Assembly (NCBI RefSeq): GCF_026225065.1
Contig: NZ_JAMFSB010000237.1
Span: 1-41,938 of the forward strand
DNA length: 41,938 bases
Reading direction: 5' to 3'
Source: Paraburkholderia sp.
GTDB taxonomy: Bacteria; Pseudomonadota; Gammaproteobacteria; Burkholderiales; Burkholderiaceae
The position numbers and the translations under genes were made by a program. How positions within the stretch are numbered: position 1 is the first letter of the stretch; every line of letters starts with the position of its first letter. Shown here in pieces: positions 32,016 to 41,182 of the stretch. The notes beneath the pieces were generated by a model. It was not told the origin of the DNA. It saw nothing but the letters and a program-made list of their open reading frames with translations, and did not search any database.

Positions 32016-32591
32016 ATGGCCACTAAAAGCGTAGTACTCGAAGTCAGGGAAATTACCCTGGCGATCGAACTGATCGAACTCGGCGCGCGTTTGCAGTTGC
32101 TCGAGGCCGAGACCAGCCTGTCGCGCGACCGGCTGATCAAGCTTTACAAGGAGTTGAAAGGGGTCTCGCCACCCAAGGGCATGCTGCCGTTCTCCACGGA
32201 CTGGTTCATGACCTGGCAGCCGAACTTCCATTCCTCGCTGTTCTATAACATCTACCGCTTCATGGTGGCCCATGGCGGTTGTGAAACGATCCAGTCGATC
32301 GTCAAGAGCTACCGGCTGTATCAGGAACACGTCCACCTGCACGACGACGAGCCGGTCCTCAGCCTGACCCGCGCATGGACCCTCGTGCGCTTTTTCGACT
32401 CCGGCATGCTGCAGATGACTTCGTGCTGCCGCTGCGGCGGCCAGTTCGTCGCTCACGCTCACGATCCCCAGCACGGTTTTATCTGCGGGCTGTGCCAGCC
32501 GCCGTCCCGCGCAGGTAAGACAAAGAAAGTTGCCGAAGCCAAAGTCCGCGCGACCCAGCTCGCCGAACTGGACGCCGAACTCGAACTTTGA
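32016..32591 (+). CDS. flhC: Flagellar transcriptional activator FlhC
   Basis: A 191-residue FlhC. The zinc-binding Cys are at residues 137, 140, 157 and 160 (SCCRCGG and ICGLC), the same numbers as in E. coli FlhC. The N-terminal part (REITLAIELIELGARLQLLEAETSLSRDRLIKLYKE) is the DNA-binding region and the WFMTWQPNFHSSLFYNIYRF part is the family core. The C-terminal tail is longer and charged, as in betaproteobacteria. With FlhD it starts the flagellar cascade, including fliA, whose factor would then read fliC and motA. The ATG is preceded by a weak ribosome site (GGGAAGCG). Confidence 0.96.
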   Translation: MATKSVVLEVREITLAIELIELGARLQLLEAETSLSRDRLIKLYKELKGVSPPKGMLPFSTDWFMTWQPNFHSSLFYNIYRFMVAHGGCETIQSIVKSYRLYQEHVHLHDDEPVLSLTRAWTLVRFFDSGMLQMTSCCRCGGQFVAHAHDPQHGFICGLCQPPSRAGKTKKVAEAKVRATQLAELDAELEL

Positions 32592-32699
32592 GCCGCGGGC
32601 GGCCAGGGCCGCCCCGCTTGCATCGCAGCCCGGGCGGCTTGCCGCGCGCCCGCATCTTCAGCCCGTGGTTTACACCGGCTCGCCAACTTGCTTTTCCAC

Positions 32700-32726
32700 C
32701 AAAGTTTTCCGCTCCGTTGCCGTAAA
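32700..32726 (+). promoter_or_regulatory. Sigma-28 (FliA) promoter of motA and the chemotaxis genes
   Basis: CAAAGTTT and GCCGTAAA are separated by exactly 11 bases, against the FliA consensus TAAAGTTT-N11-GCCGATAA. The predicted transcript start is close to 32733, about 40 bases before the GTG of motA. Confidence 0.85.
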
Positions 32727-32771
32727 CCAGTCTAACGGCGGTCTCCGTCGCTTCCTTGTGAGGGCTCGGCT

Positions 32772-33632
32772 GTGCTGATTTTCGTGGGAACACTCGTGAC
32801 GCTGTTGTCCGTCTTTGGCGGTTATGCCATGGAAGGCGGCCATCTGGGCGCGCTGATGCAGCCAGTCGAACTGCTGATGATCGGAGGCGCCGGCGTTGGC
32901 GCGTTCGTTCTCGGCAACGGGATGAAAACCATCAAGTCGACGCTGGGCGTGCTTCCGACCCTCTTCAAAGGGTCTAAATACAACAAGGACGTCTACATGG
33001 AGCTGATGGCGCTCCTGTACGTCCTGCTGGCGAAAGCGCGCAAGGAAGGGACGCTGACGCTCGAAGCCGATATCGACGATCCGTCGAAGAGCCCGATCTT
33101 CACGCAGTATCCGAAGATCCTCGCCGACCACCACATCATCGAGTTTCTGACCGATTACCTGCGTCTGATGGTCGGCGGCAACATGAACGCGTTCGAAATC
33201 GAAAGCCTGATGGACGAGGAAATCGAAACCCATCACACCGAGGGCGAAGCGCCGGCGCACGCGCTCGCCAAGGTCGGCGACGCCATGCCGGCATTCGGGA
33301 TCGTCGCGGCGGTGATGGGCGTGGTGCACACCATGGCCTCGGCCGACAAACCGCCTGCGGTGCTCGGCGAGATGATCGCCCAGGCGCTGGTCGGCACCTT
33401 CCTCGGCATTCTGCTTTCGTATGGGCTGATCGGGCCGCTCTCGAGCGTCGCGGAACAACGCGTCGCCGAGTCGACCAAGATGTTCCAGTGCATCAAGGTG
33501 ACGATCCTCGCGAGCCTGAATGGCTATGCGCCGGCGATCGCCGTCGAATTCGGCCGCAAGGTGCTCTTCTCGACTGAACGTCCGTCGTTCGCCGAGCTGG
33601 AAGAGCACGTGCGCCGCGTGAAAGCCAAGTGA
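32772..33632 (+). CDS. motA: Flagellar motor stator protein MotA
   Basis: A 286-residue MotA with four membrane segments and the cytoplasmic loop between segments 2 and 3. Residues known to matter in E. coli are in place: Arg90 and Glu98 (rotor contact) and Pro173 and Pro222 (proton-channel conformations). It forms the H+-driven stator with MotB. The start is GTG at 32772 with GAGGG before it. A sigma-28 promoter lies just upstream. It ends 24 bases before motB. Of the two flanks, flhC is 180 bases away, so motA starts a new class III unit that continues through the chemotaxis genes. Confidence 0.97.
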   Translation: MLIFVGTLVTLLSVFGGYAMEGGHLGALMQPVELLMIGGAGVGAFVLGNGMKTIKSTLGVLPTLFKGSKYNKDVYMELMALLYVLLAKARKEGTLTLEADIDDPSKSPIFTQYPKILADHHIIEFLTDYLRLMVGGNMNAFEIESLMDEEIETHHTEGEAPAHALAKVGDAMPAFGIVAAVMGVVHTMASADKPPAVLGEMIAQALVGTFLGILLSYGLIGPLSSVAEQRVAESTKMFQCIKVTILASLNGYAPAIAVEFGRKVLFSTERPSFAELEEHVRRVKAK

Positions 33633-33656
33633 CCGCGCGGACCAGGGACTGATTCG

Positions 33657-34664
33657 ATGAGCAAGGACAAAGACCGCGCAATTGTCGTCAAGCGTGCCGC
33701 GCCGAAGAAGGCGGGGCATCACGGCGGCGCATGGAAACTCGCCTACGCGGACTTCATGACCGCGATGATGGCGTTCTTCCTGCTGATGTGGCTGCTCAGT
33801 TCGGCGACCACGGTGCAGTTGCGCGGCATTGCGGACTACTTCAACCAGCCGCTGAAGATCACGCTGTGGGGCGGTGATCGCAGCGCGGAAGATTCGAGCA
33901 TTCTGAAGGGTGGCGGCCGCGATGTTTCGACCGACTCGCAAGGCATTACGCGCCAGAGCGATGGCACGATGGCGCGCGCGCAACACACCGTCTCGCATAG
34001 CGACGACGAAGCGGTGAACCAGGCGCAGGGGCAACTCGAGCGCCAGGAGCAGGCCCGCCTGCACGATCTGCAGGTCAAGCTGATGGCCGCGATCGAAGCC
34101 AATCCGGTGCTGCGTCAGTTCAAGCAGCAGATTCGCATCGATTCGACCTTGACGGGTCTGCGCATCGAGATCGTCGACTCGCAGACGCGGCCGATGTTCG
34201 ACACCGCCAGCGACGAGGTCCAGCCGTACATGCGCGACATCCTGCGCGCTATCGGCAACACGCTGAACGACGTGCCGAACCGCATCATCGTGCAAGGTCA
34301 CACCGACGCCGTGCAGTACGCCGGCGGCGAGAAGGGTTACAGCAACTGGGAGTTGTCGGCGGACCGCGCGAACGCTTCGCGCCGCGAGCTGGTCGCGGGC
34401 GGCATGGACGAAGCGAAGGTGATGCGCGTGATCGGCATGGCGTCGTCGCAGAACCTGAACAAGAGCGATCCGCTCGACCCCGAAAACCGCCGTATCAGCA
34501 TTCTGGTTCTGAACAAGAAGTCCGAGGACGCAATGATGCACGACGACTCGACGACGACCACTTTGTCGGACGATGCCGCTGGTTCGGGGCAGGCGCCCCT
34601 GCTGCAACAGATTGCGCAACCGCCGACGGTTGCACCCAAGGCGCCCACCGTGGCGCCCCATTGA
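33657..34664 (+). CDS. motB: Flagellar motor stator protein MotB
   Basis: A 335-residue MotB. A single membrane helix (about 28-48) starts with YADFMTAMMAFFLLMWLL and holds Asp32, the proton-carrying residue, at the same number as in E. coli. The plug and linker region follows, and the OmpA-like peptidoglycan-binding domain spans about 165-290 (DSQTRPMFDTASDEV, IIVQGHTDAV, NWELSADRANASRRELV, PENRRISILVLNK). The C-terminal tail is Pro/Ala-rich. It anchors the stator to the wall. It starts 24 bases after motA and is followed 79 bases later by a response-regulator gene. Confidence 0.97.
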   Translation: MSKDKDRAIVVKRAAPKKAGHHGGAWKLAYADFMTAMMAFFLLMWLLSSATTVQLRGIADYFNQPLKITLWGGDRSAEDSSILKGGGRDVSTDSQGITRQSDGTMARAQHTVSHSDDEAVNQAQGQLERQEQARLHDLQVKLMAAIEANPVLRQFKQQIRIDSTLTGLRIEIVDSQTRPMFDTASDEVQPYMRDILRAIGNTLNDVPNRIIVQGHTDAVQYAGGEKGYSNWELSADRANASRRELVAGGMDEAKVMRVIGMASSQNLNKSDPLDPENRRISILVLNKKSEDAMMHDDSTTTTLSDDAAGSGQAPLLQQIAQPPTVAPKAPTVAPH

Positions 34665-34743
34665 AGGACACGATGGCCTGAGCCGTGCCGCCGCGTATCC
34701 GCGGCACAGCCAGGCGATTCATAGTGAGCGCAGCGAGGATTTA

Positions 34744-35121
34744 ATGATCAGGCACATTCTGGCAATCGACGACTCGGCATCGATGCGGCAGATTCTCTCC
34801 GCCACGCTGACGACGGCCGGCTATGAGGTGACGCTCGCCGCGGACGGCGAAGAGGGCCTCGAGAATGCGCTCGCGATGCCGTTCGACCTCGTGTTGACGG
34901 ACCAGCATATGCCGGGCAGGACCGGCCTCGATCTGATCGCTGCGCTGCGCGACAACCCGGCTTACCAGGCGACGCCGATCCTCGTCCTCACGACGGAATC
35001 CGGCGAACCTTTCAAGGAAGCGGCGCGAGCGGCGGGGGCGACAGGCTGGATCGAAAAGCCGCTCGACCCGGACATGTTGACCGAGCTGGTCGCGGCGCTT
35101 GCCGAGCCCGGCGAGGCCTGA
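34744..35121 (+). CDS. Single-domain response regulator, CheY-like
   Basis: A 125-residue receiver domain. The acidic pair is Asp9-Asp10, the phospho-acceptor Asp53 lies in VLTDQHMPG, Thr83 in VLTTESG and Lys105 in IEKPL. It lacks an output domain, so it works as CheY or as a phosphate sink. In Burkholderia a first cheY-like gene commonly sits between motB and cheA and a second one further downstream with cheZ; this gene fits the first. ATG at 34744 has GAGGA before it; an open frame starting at 34573 overlaps motB in another frame and is not real. It ends 84 bases before cheA. Confidence 0.93.
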   Translation: MIRHILAIDDSASMRQILSATLTTAGYEVTLAADGEEGLENALAMPFDLVLTDQHMPGRTGLDLIAALRDNPAYQATPILVLTTESGEPFKEAARAAGATGWIEKPLDPDMLTELVAALAEPGEA

Positions 35122-35205
35122 GCCACACAACTTTTTAAACAGCGCCTTTAGACAAAGCGGCACGGCTGCCAAAGCCCAGACAGGATCTCTCGCGGTGACC
35201 CAGGC

Positions 35206-37503
35206 ATGACACTCGATATCACTCAGTTCTATCAGACGTTCTTCGACGAAGCGGACGAACTGCTCGCGCAGATGGAGCAGTTGCTGCTCAATCTGGACAT
35301 TGGCCATCCGGACCCGGAAGACCTCGCGGCGATTTTCCGCGCGGCGCACTCGATCAAGGGTGGCGCGGCGACTTTTGGTTTCACCGCGCTCACCGAAACG
35401 ACCCACATCCTCGAATCGCTGCTCGATCGCGCGCGCAATAACGAACTCGTGCTGCGCAAGGACATGATCGACACGTTCCTCGAGACCAAGGACGTGCTGT
35501 CCGGCCAGCTCGCGGACTATCGCGCGAGCGCCGAGCCGGATGCGGCGGTGGCTAAAGCGATTTGCGCCAAGCTCGAACATCTCTACGCGGAAAGCGTCCG
35601 CGGCGAGAGCGAGCCGGCACCGGCTGCCGTAGCGGCACCCGAGGCGGCTGCGCCGGCTCCGGCAGTCGCCGAGGCCGACGAAGGGCCGCCGCCGGCGCAC
35701 GTGGTCGAGCAGGCCGTCGACGTGGCTAGCGAAATATCAGGCATCGAACCGGCACAGACCGGCGCAGCAACAGCAGCAACAACCGGGACCGCAGCCGAAG
35801 ACAGCGGCCCGCATCTGAAAATCACGCTACGGGGTGTAGGTGAGAAGGACCAGGACCTGCTGGCCGAAGAGCTCGGCAACCTGGGGCGTATCGTTGGGCA
35901 GGTCAAGGCGGGCGGCGATTTCACGCTGTGGCTGCAGACCGATGTCACGTCCGACGACATCATCGCCGTGTGCTGTTTCGTGATCGACGACAGTCAGATC
36001 TCGATTGGCCGCGGCACAGCACCGGTGGATGAATCGCAGGAAGGCGAACCTGGAACGCCTGCCACTGCGGAGCACGCACCGGCGCCTGCACCGGCACCGG
36101 CCCCCGCGCCGGTTGCCGCACCGCAGGCAGGCGCAGCAACGCCGACGCACGGACTGTTCAATGAACCGGCGCAGGCAGCATCAGCTGCGGCTCCGGCGCC
36201 CACTCCGGCGGCGGTCGCACCGGCCCCTGCTCCCGCGCCGGCACCGGCCGCGGCAGCAGCGGGCGCTGGCGAATCCGACCGCAAGAGTGGGCGTCCGGCG
36301 GCTGCGGCTGCAGCCGAAGGCAGTTCGATCCGGGTCGGCGTGGAGAAGGTCGATCAGCTGATCAACCTGGTCGGCGAACTGGTGATCACCCAGGCCATGC
36401 TGGCCGAGACCACCAGCGCCTTCGATCCGGCATTGCACGACCGGCTCTTCAACGGCATGGCGCAGCTGGAGCGCAATGCCCGCGATCTGCAGGAAGCGGT
36501 GATGTCGATCCGCATGATGCCGATGGATTACGTCTTCAGCCGCTTCCCGCGTCTGGTGCGCGATCTGGCGGCGAAGCTCGGCAAGGAGGTCGAACTCGTC
36601 ACCTTCGGTCAGGCGACCGAACTCGACAAGAGCCTCATCGAGCGGATCATCGACCCGTTGACCCACCTCGTGCGCAACAGTCTCGATCACGGCATCGAGA
36701 CGGTGGAGGCACGGCGCGCGGCGGGCAAGGATTCGACAGGACAGCTGGTGTTGTCGGCCGCGCATCATGGCGGCAACATCGTGATCGAAGTGAGCGACGA
36801 CGGCGCCGGTCTGCGTCGCGACAAGATTCTCGCCAAGGCGGCCAAGCAGGGCATGCAGGTCAGCGAAAGCATGACCGATGACGAAGTCTGGAATTTGATC
36901 TTCCTGCCGGGCTTCTCGACCGCCGAACAGGTGACCGACGTGTCGGGCCGCGGCGTCGGCATGGACGTGGTGAAGCGCAACATCCAGTCGATGGGCGGTC
37001 ACGTCGAGATCAGCTCGCAGGCAGGCAAGGGCAGCACCACACGTATCGTGTTGCCGCTCACGCTGGCGATTCTCGACGGCATGTCGGTGAAGGTCGGCAA
37101 CGAGATCTTCATCCTGCCGCTGAACTTCGTGATGGAGTCGCTGCAGCCGCGATCCGAAGACATTTATACGGTGGCCGCCGGCGAACGCGTGGTGCGCGTG
37201 CGCGGCGAATACCTGCCGCTCGTCGCGCTGCACGAAGTGTTCTCGGTGGCGGACGCCAAGTCGGAACCGACCCAGGGCATCGTCACCATCATGCAGACCG
37301 AAGGACGACGCTTCGCCATGCTGATCGACGAACTGGTCGGCCAGCAGCAAGTGGTCGTAAAGAATCTGGAAACGAATTACCGCAAGGTGCACGGCATTTC
37401 CGCCGCGACCATTCTCGGCGACGGCAGTGTCGCGCTGATCGTGGACGTGGCGGCACTGAACCGCGAGACGCGCAACGCGCACGGCGCAATGAGTCTCGCG
37501 TAA
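35206..37503 (+). CDS. cheA: Chemotaxis histidine kinase CheA
   Basis: A 765-residue CheA. The phosphotransfer domain has AAHSIKGG with phospho-acceptor His48. A CheY/CheB-binding P2 domain is at about 204-267. A long Ala/Pro linker (about 270-365, with an APAP run) is next, then the P3 dimerisation helices, the ATP domain with the N-box (HLVRNSLDHGIE, about 487), G1 (DDGAGL, about 531) and G2 (GRGVGMD, about 580), and the CheW-like domain to the end. It is the core signal kinase. It starts 84 bases after the cheY-like gene and is followed by cheW. Confidence 0.97.
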   Translation: MTLDITQFYQTFFDEADELLAQMEQLLLNLDIGHPDPEDLAAIFRAAHSIKGGAATFGFTALTETTHILESLLDRARNNELVLRKDMIDTFLETKDVLSGQLADYRASAEPDAAVAKAICAKLEHLYAESVRGESEPAPAAVAAPEAAAPAPAVAEADEGPPPAHVVEQAVDVASEISGIEPAQTGAATAATTGTAAEDSGPHLKITLRGVGEKDQDLLAEELGNLGRIVGQVKAGGDFTLWLQTDVTSDDIIAVCCFVIDDSQISIGRGTAPVDESQEGEPGTPATAEHAPAPAPAPAPAPVAAPQAGAATPTHGLFNEPAQAASAAAPAPTPAAVAPAPAPAPAPAAAAAGAGESDRKSGRPAAAAAAEGSSIRVGVEKVDQLINLVGELVITQAMLAETTSAFDPALHDRLFNGMAQLERNARDLQEAVMSIRMMPMDYVFSRFPRLVRDLAAKLGKEVELVTFGQATELDKSLIERIIDPLTHLVRNSLDHGIETVEARRAAGKDSTGQLVLSAAHHGGNIVIEVSDDGAGLRRDKILAKAAKQGMQVSESMTDDEVWNLIFLPGFSTAEQVTDVSGRGVGMDVVKRNIQSMGGHVEISSQAGKGSTTRIVLPLTLAILDGMSVKVGNEIFILPLNFVMESLQPRSEDIYTVAAGERVVRVRGEYLPLVALHEVFSVADAKSEPTQGIVTIMQTEGRRFAMLIDELVGQQQVVVKNLETNYRKVHGISAATILGDGSVALIVDVAALNRETRNAHGAMSLA

Positions 37504-37578
37504 ATATCGAGGCAACCCCGGGCGACCTCGGGCAACTTTTTACTTAACTTGTTTCATCCCAACCGTTTGGGGGCTAAC

Positions 37579-38094
37579 GTGGCAGAAGTCCAATCCATCA
37601 ATTCGAGCGTCGGGCGCCGCGACGCGCTGCAGGCAGACGCCGGCGGTCAGGAATTTCTCGTCTTCACGCTCGGCGCGGAAGAGTACGGCATCGACATCCT
37701 GAAGGTGCAGGAAATTCGCGGCTACGACAGCGTGACGCGCATCGCAAACGCACCTGATTTCATCAAGGGCGTGATCAATCTGCGCGGCATCATCGTGCCG
37801 ATCGTGGACATGCGCATCAAGTTTCATCTGGGCCGCGTAGAGTACGACCACCAGACGGTGGTGATCATCCTGAACGTCGCGCATCGCGTGGTCGGGATGG
37901 TGGTGGACGGCGTGTCGGACGTGCTGACGTTGCAGGTGGACCAGATCATGCCGGCGCCCGAATTCGGCGCGACGCTGACCACCGAATACCTGACGGGTCT
38001 CGGTACGGTCGACGGCCGCATGCTGATCCTGATGGACATCGAAAAGCTCATGACCAGCCGCGAAATGGCGCTGATCGAAACGATCGGCGGCTAA
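37579..38094 (+). CDS. cheW: Chemotaxis coupling protein CheW
   Basis: A 171-residue CheW that links receptors to CheA. The [23 protein letters not shown] start of the fold, [26 protein letters not shown], and the [23 protein letters not shown] end are all typical. The start is GTG at 37579, preceded by GGGGG; the longer TTG-initiated frame from 37549 has no support. It lies 75 bases after cheA and 43 bases before the MCP gene, in the same unit. Confidence 0.95.
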   Translation: MAEVQSINSSVGRRDALQADAGGQEFLVFTLGAEEYGIDILKVQEIRGYDSVTRIANAPDFIKGVINLRGIIVPIVDMRIKFHLGRVEYDHQTVVIILNVAHRVVGMVVDGVSDVLTLQVDQIMPAPEFGATLTTEYLTGLGTVDGRMLILMDIEKLMTSREMALIETIGG

Positions 38095-38137
38095 GCGCGA
38101 TCGGCAAGCATGTGACGGGAAAACAGGGAGCATCAAG

Positions 38138-40030
38138 ATGCTAAGCAGGTGGTCGATTCGTACCTCATTGACCGTGGTCGGAATCGTTCTGGTGGCGCTG
38201 ACGCTCGTAGTCGGCGCGCTCGGCCTCACCGCGCTCAGCCGTGCGAGCCAGTCGCTCGACGGCATTGCGCGCGGCGATCTGGTGGCTATTCATGCACTCG
38301 ACGATGCATCGGGTTATCTGTTGCGCTCGCGCATCGCAGTCGACCGGTACAACACGCTCACTGCCGCCGGCAATGCCGACGAAGCGAAAAAGGTGCTGGG
38401 CCGCGGGCAAGAACTGCTTGGCAAGGGTAATGAGAGCTGGCAGGCGTTTCTGGACGCGCCCAAGTCCGGCATCGACCAGGCGTTGCTCGACGACCTGCTG
38501 GCGCGTCGCGCGACCGTGATGCACGAAGGCGTGGAGCCGGAGTTCGCGGCGCTGCACGCGGGCGACCAGGCCGGTTTTCATGCGATTGCCGACACGAAAA
38601 TCAGCCCGCTCTTTATCGCCTACGACAATTCCGCCTCGGCGGTTGTGAAGGCACTGCAGCAACGCGCGGCCGATCAGCAGACGGCGGCCCAGTCGAACGT
38701 CACGCTCATGACCTCGCTGATCATCGCGGTGGGCGTGTTCGCGCTGGTGCTCGTCGTGGTGATCCGGATCGCGCTGCGCAGCCTGATCGTGCAGCCGCTC
38801 CTGGACGCCACCGAGTGTTTCGAGCGGATCGCCGCAGGCGACCTGACGCACCCGGTAGTGGTGTCCAGCGCCAACGAAATCGGACGCCTGTTTCGCGGCA
38901 TCAAGCAGATGCAGGACAGCCTCTCGACGATGCTCAAAGGCGTGCACGGCAGCACCGAATCGATCGACACCGGTGCGCGCGAAATTGCCATGGGCAACAC
39001 CGATCTCTCGCAGCGCACCGAGCAGCAGGCCGCTTCGCTGCAGCAGACTGCATCGAGCATGGAACAACTGACGGGCACCGTGCGGCAGAACGCCGAGAAT
39101 GCCCGCCAGGCGAGCCAGCTTGCGGTCAACGCGTCGGACATCGCGACGCGCGGCGGCGACGTGGTGGGCCAGGTCGTTCACACGATGCAGGATATCGCCA
39201 CCAGCTCGAACAAGGTGGTGGACATCATCAGCGTGATCGAAGGGATTGCCTTCCAGACCAACATCCTCGCGCTGAACGCCGCCGTGGAAGCGGCCCGGGC
39301 GGGTGAGCAGGGCCGCGGCTTCGCGGTGGTGGCCGGCGAAGTGCGCAACCTCGCGCAGCGCAGCGCCAGTGCCGCCAAGGAAATCAAGGAACTGATCGGC
39401 GACTCGGTTGCCAAGGTGCAAAGCGGCTCGACCCTGGTCGGCCGGGCAGGCACGACGATGGAAGAGATCGTCCAGGCCGTGCGCCGCGTGACCGACATCA
39501 TGGGCGAGATCAGCGCGGCATCGGAAGAGCAGTCGACTGGCATCGAGCAGGTCAACCGCGCTGTGGTGCAGATGGACGAAGTTACGCAACAGAACGCCGC
39601 GCTCGTCGAAGAGGCGGCCGCTGCGGCGGCGTCGCTCGAAGAGCAGACGCGTCAGTTGCGCAGCGTGGTGGGCGGCTGGCACGTGGAAGGCGGGCAGCGT
39701 GGCGCTTCTGCTGCACGCAGCACGAGCGCGCCGCGCGCGGCTCAAGCTGTTGCAGCAACAGCGAAGGCTGCTGCACCGAAGACGGCAGCACCGAAGACGG
39801 CAGCACCGAAGGTGGCCGTGGCGAAGGCGGCAGCGGCGCCAACCCAGGCTGCGCCAGCAGCGGCGGCTAGACACGACACAAAGCACGACGCATCACGCGC
39901 GAGCGCGCCAGCACGTACCGAACCAGCGCTCAGGCCGAAGACTTCGGCCAGCGCCAGGGCGCCGGCAGCACGGCCAGCCGTAACGGGCGCATCGACGGCA
40001 GGTTCGGATGCGGATTGGGAAACGTTTTAA
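38138..40030 (+). CDS. Methyl-accepting chemotaxis protein with C-terminal DWETF
   Basis: A 630-residue transmembrane receptor. TM1 is at about 11-33, the periplasmic four-helix-type domain at 34-190, TM2 at 192-215, a HAMP domain next, then the coiled-coil signalling region with its tip near 365-390 ([44 protein letters not shown]). After the signalling part comes a long Ala/Pro/Lys linker with repeated APKTA units (about 547-560) and then the terminal DWETF, close to the NWETF of E. coli Tar that binds CheR and CheB. cheR is the next gene. The ligand is not known. GGAG lies before the ATG. Confidence 0.95.
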   Translation: MLSRWSIRTSLTVVGIVLVALTLVVGALGLTALSRASQSLDGIARGDLVAIHALDDASGYLLRSRIAVDRYNTLTAAGNADEAKKVLGRGQELLGKGNESWQAFLDAPKSGIDQALLDDLLARRATVMHEGVEPEFAALHAGDQAGFHAIADTKISPLFIAYDNSASAVVKALQQRAADQQTAAQSNVTLMTSLIIAVGVFALVLVVVIRIALRSLIVQPLLDATECFERIAAGDLTHPVVVSSANEIGRLFRGIKQMQDSLSTMLKGVHGSTESIDTGAREIAMGNTDLSQRTEQQAASLQQTASSMEQLTGTVRQNAENARQASQLAVNASDIATRGGDVVGQVVHTMQDIATSSNKVVDIISVIEGIAFQTNILALNAAVEAARAGEQGRGFAVVAGEVRNLAQRSASAAKEIKELIGDSVAKVQSGSTLVGRAGTTMEEIVQAVRRVTDIMGEISAASEEQSTGIEQVNRAVVQMDEVTQQNAALVEEAAAAAASLEEQTRQLRSVVGGWHVEGGQRGASAARSTSAPRAAQAVAATAKAAAPKTAAPKTAAPKVAVAKAAAAPTQAAPAAAARHDTKHDASRASAPARTEPALRPKTSASARAPAARPAVTGASTAGSDADWETF

Positions 40031-40234
40031 GGGAAGATGGTTAGTTATGCAGGCTTTCGGCTCCTCGCCGCAGTACGGGCGATTCATTGAAGCACGCTCT
40101 CAAGGCGTGGTTCGAGCCGTCGGTCAGGAAACATTCGCGGGCAGGCGCGACCCCGCGATGCAAGTTTCTCGCCCCGCAGGGAGTCTCCCTGAGGCAGCGA
40201 GCGACGCTTCGTATCGCAGGCAGGAACTTTGATA

Positions 40235-41182
40235 ATGGCAACGCGCGCACAGCTTCGTCCCGACAAGGCCGAACCGGCGAAAGCCGCTGACCCGGGACGT
40301 GATTTCGAATTCACCTCGGCGGATTTCGCTCGCATTCGCGAACTGATCCACCGCGGCGCCGGCATTTCGCTATCGGACCATAAGCGCGACATGGCCTATA
40401 GCCGGCTCGCGCGGCGTTTGCGCGCGCGCGGCCTCGACAGCTTCCGCGAATACCTCGATCTGCTCGAGTCGGAGAACGATCCCGCCGAGTGGGAGGCGTT
40501 CACCAATGCGTTGACCACCAACCTGACTGCGTTCTTTCGCGAGGCGCACCATTTCCCGATCCTCGCCGAGTTCGTCGCACGTCGTCAGGCACCGGTGTCG
40601 GTGTGGTGCTCAGCGGCTTCGACCGGCGAAGAGCCGTATTCGATCGCGATGACGCTGATCGAAGCGCTCGGCGACAGCGCCGCGCGCCAGGCCACGGTGC
40701 TCGCTACCGACATCGACACCCAGGTGCTCGCCAAGGGTGAAGCGGGCATGTACCAGTTCGATCAGGTCAAGCACCTGTCGCAGGAACGGCTCAAGCGCTT
40801 CTTCCTGAAGGGCACCGGCGCGCACGCGGGGATGGTGAAAGTGCGCCCTGAAGTGCGCGCGATGATCCGTTTCCAGCAACTGAACCTGACCGACCGCGAC
40901 TACGGTTTGCGCTCGCAGTTCGACGCGATCTTCTGCCGCAACGTGATGATCTACTTCGACAAGCCGACCCAGTCGCAGGTGCTGTCGCGCTTCGAGCCGG
41001 TGATGAAAGGCGGTGGCCTGCTGTTTGCCGGTCACTCGGAGAACTTCACCTACGTGACCCAGGCATTCCGTCTGCGCGGCCAGACCGTCTACGAACTGAC
41101 TCGCGACGGCGGCGCTGCGCGCGCCGGCCAGCGAGGCCAGACCCAACCGGCTCACTCGTCGACTAGTGGGGTGACAGTATGA
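40235..41182 (+). CDS. cheR: Chemotaxis protein methyltransferase CheR
   Basis: A 315-residue SAM-dependent glutamate methyltransferase. The helical CheR_N part ([45 protein letters not shown]) binds the receptor and the C-terminal SAM domain has [32 protein letters not shown] and [14 protein letters not shown]. It methylates receptor Glu side chains for adaptation. The preceding MCP has the DWETF end that such an enzyme recognises. The ATG at 40235 has AGGA before it; an upstream TTG is not supported. It overlaps cheD by four bases (ATGA), so translation is coupled. Confidence 0.95.
   Translation: MATRAQLRPDKAEPAKAADPGRDFEFTSADFARIRELIHRGAGISLSDHKRDMAYSRLARRLRARGLDSFREYLDLLESENDPAEWEAFTNALTTNLTAFFREAHHFPILAEFVARRQAPVSVWCSAASTGEEPYSIAMTLIEALGDSAARQATVLATDIDTQVLAKGEAGMYQFDQVKHLSQERLKRFFLKGTGAHAGMVKVRPEVRAMIRFQQLNLTDRDYGLRSQFDAIFCRNVMIYFDKPTQSQVLSRFEPVMKGGGLLFAGHSENFTYVTQAFRLRGQTVYELTRDGGAARAGQRGQTQPAHSSTSGVTV

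Noticed and set aside
32670-34661. A 663-codon open frame on the minus strand opposite motA and motB
   Set aside because: It is the reverse-strand shadow of two well-conserved genes in high-GC DNA; its translation is His/Arg-rich with no motif or family likeness.
36181-37515. A 444-codon minus-strand frame opposite cheA
   Set aside because: Shadow of cheA with low-complexity composition and no start signal.
39760-39830. Short direct repeats (AAGACGGCAGCACCG) considered as a CRISPR or transposon trace
   Set aside because: They are codon-level repeats inside the MCP linker, in frame and without spacers.
38165-39886. A 573-codon minus-strand frame opposite the MCP
   Set aside because: Shadow of a clear receptor gene; composition is Arg/His/Leu-rich and without domains.
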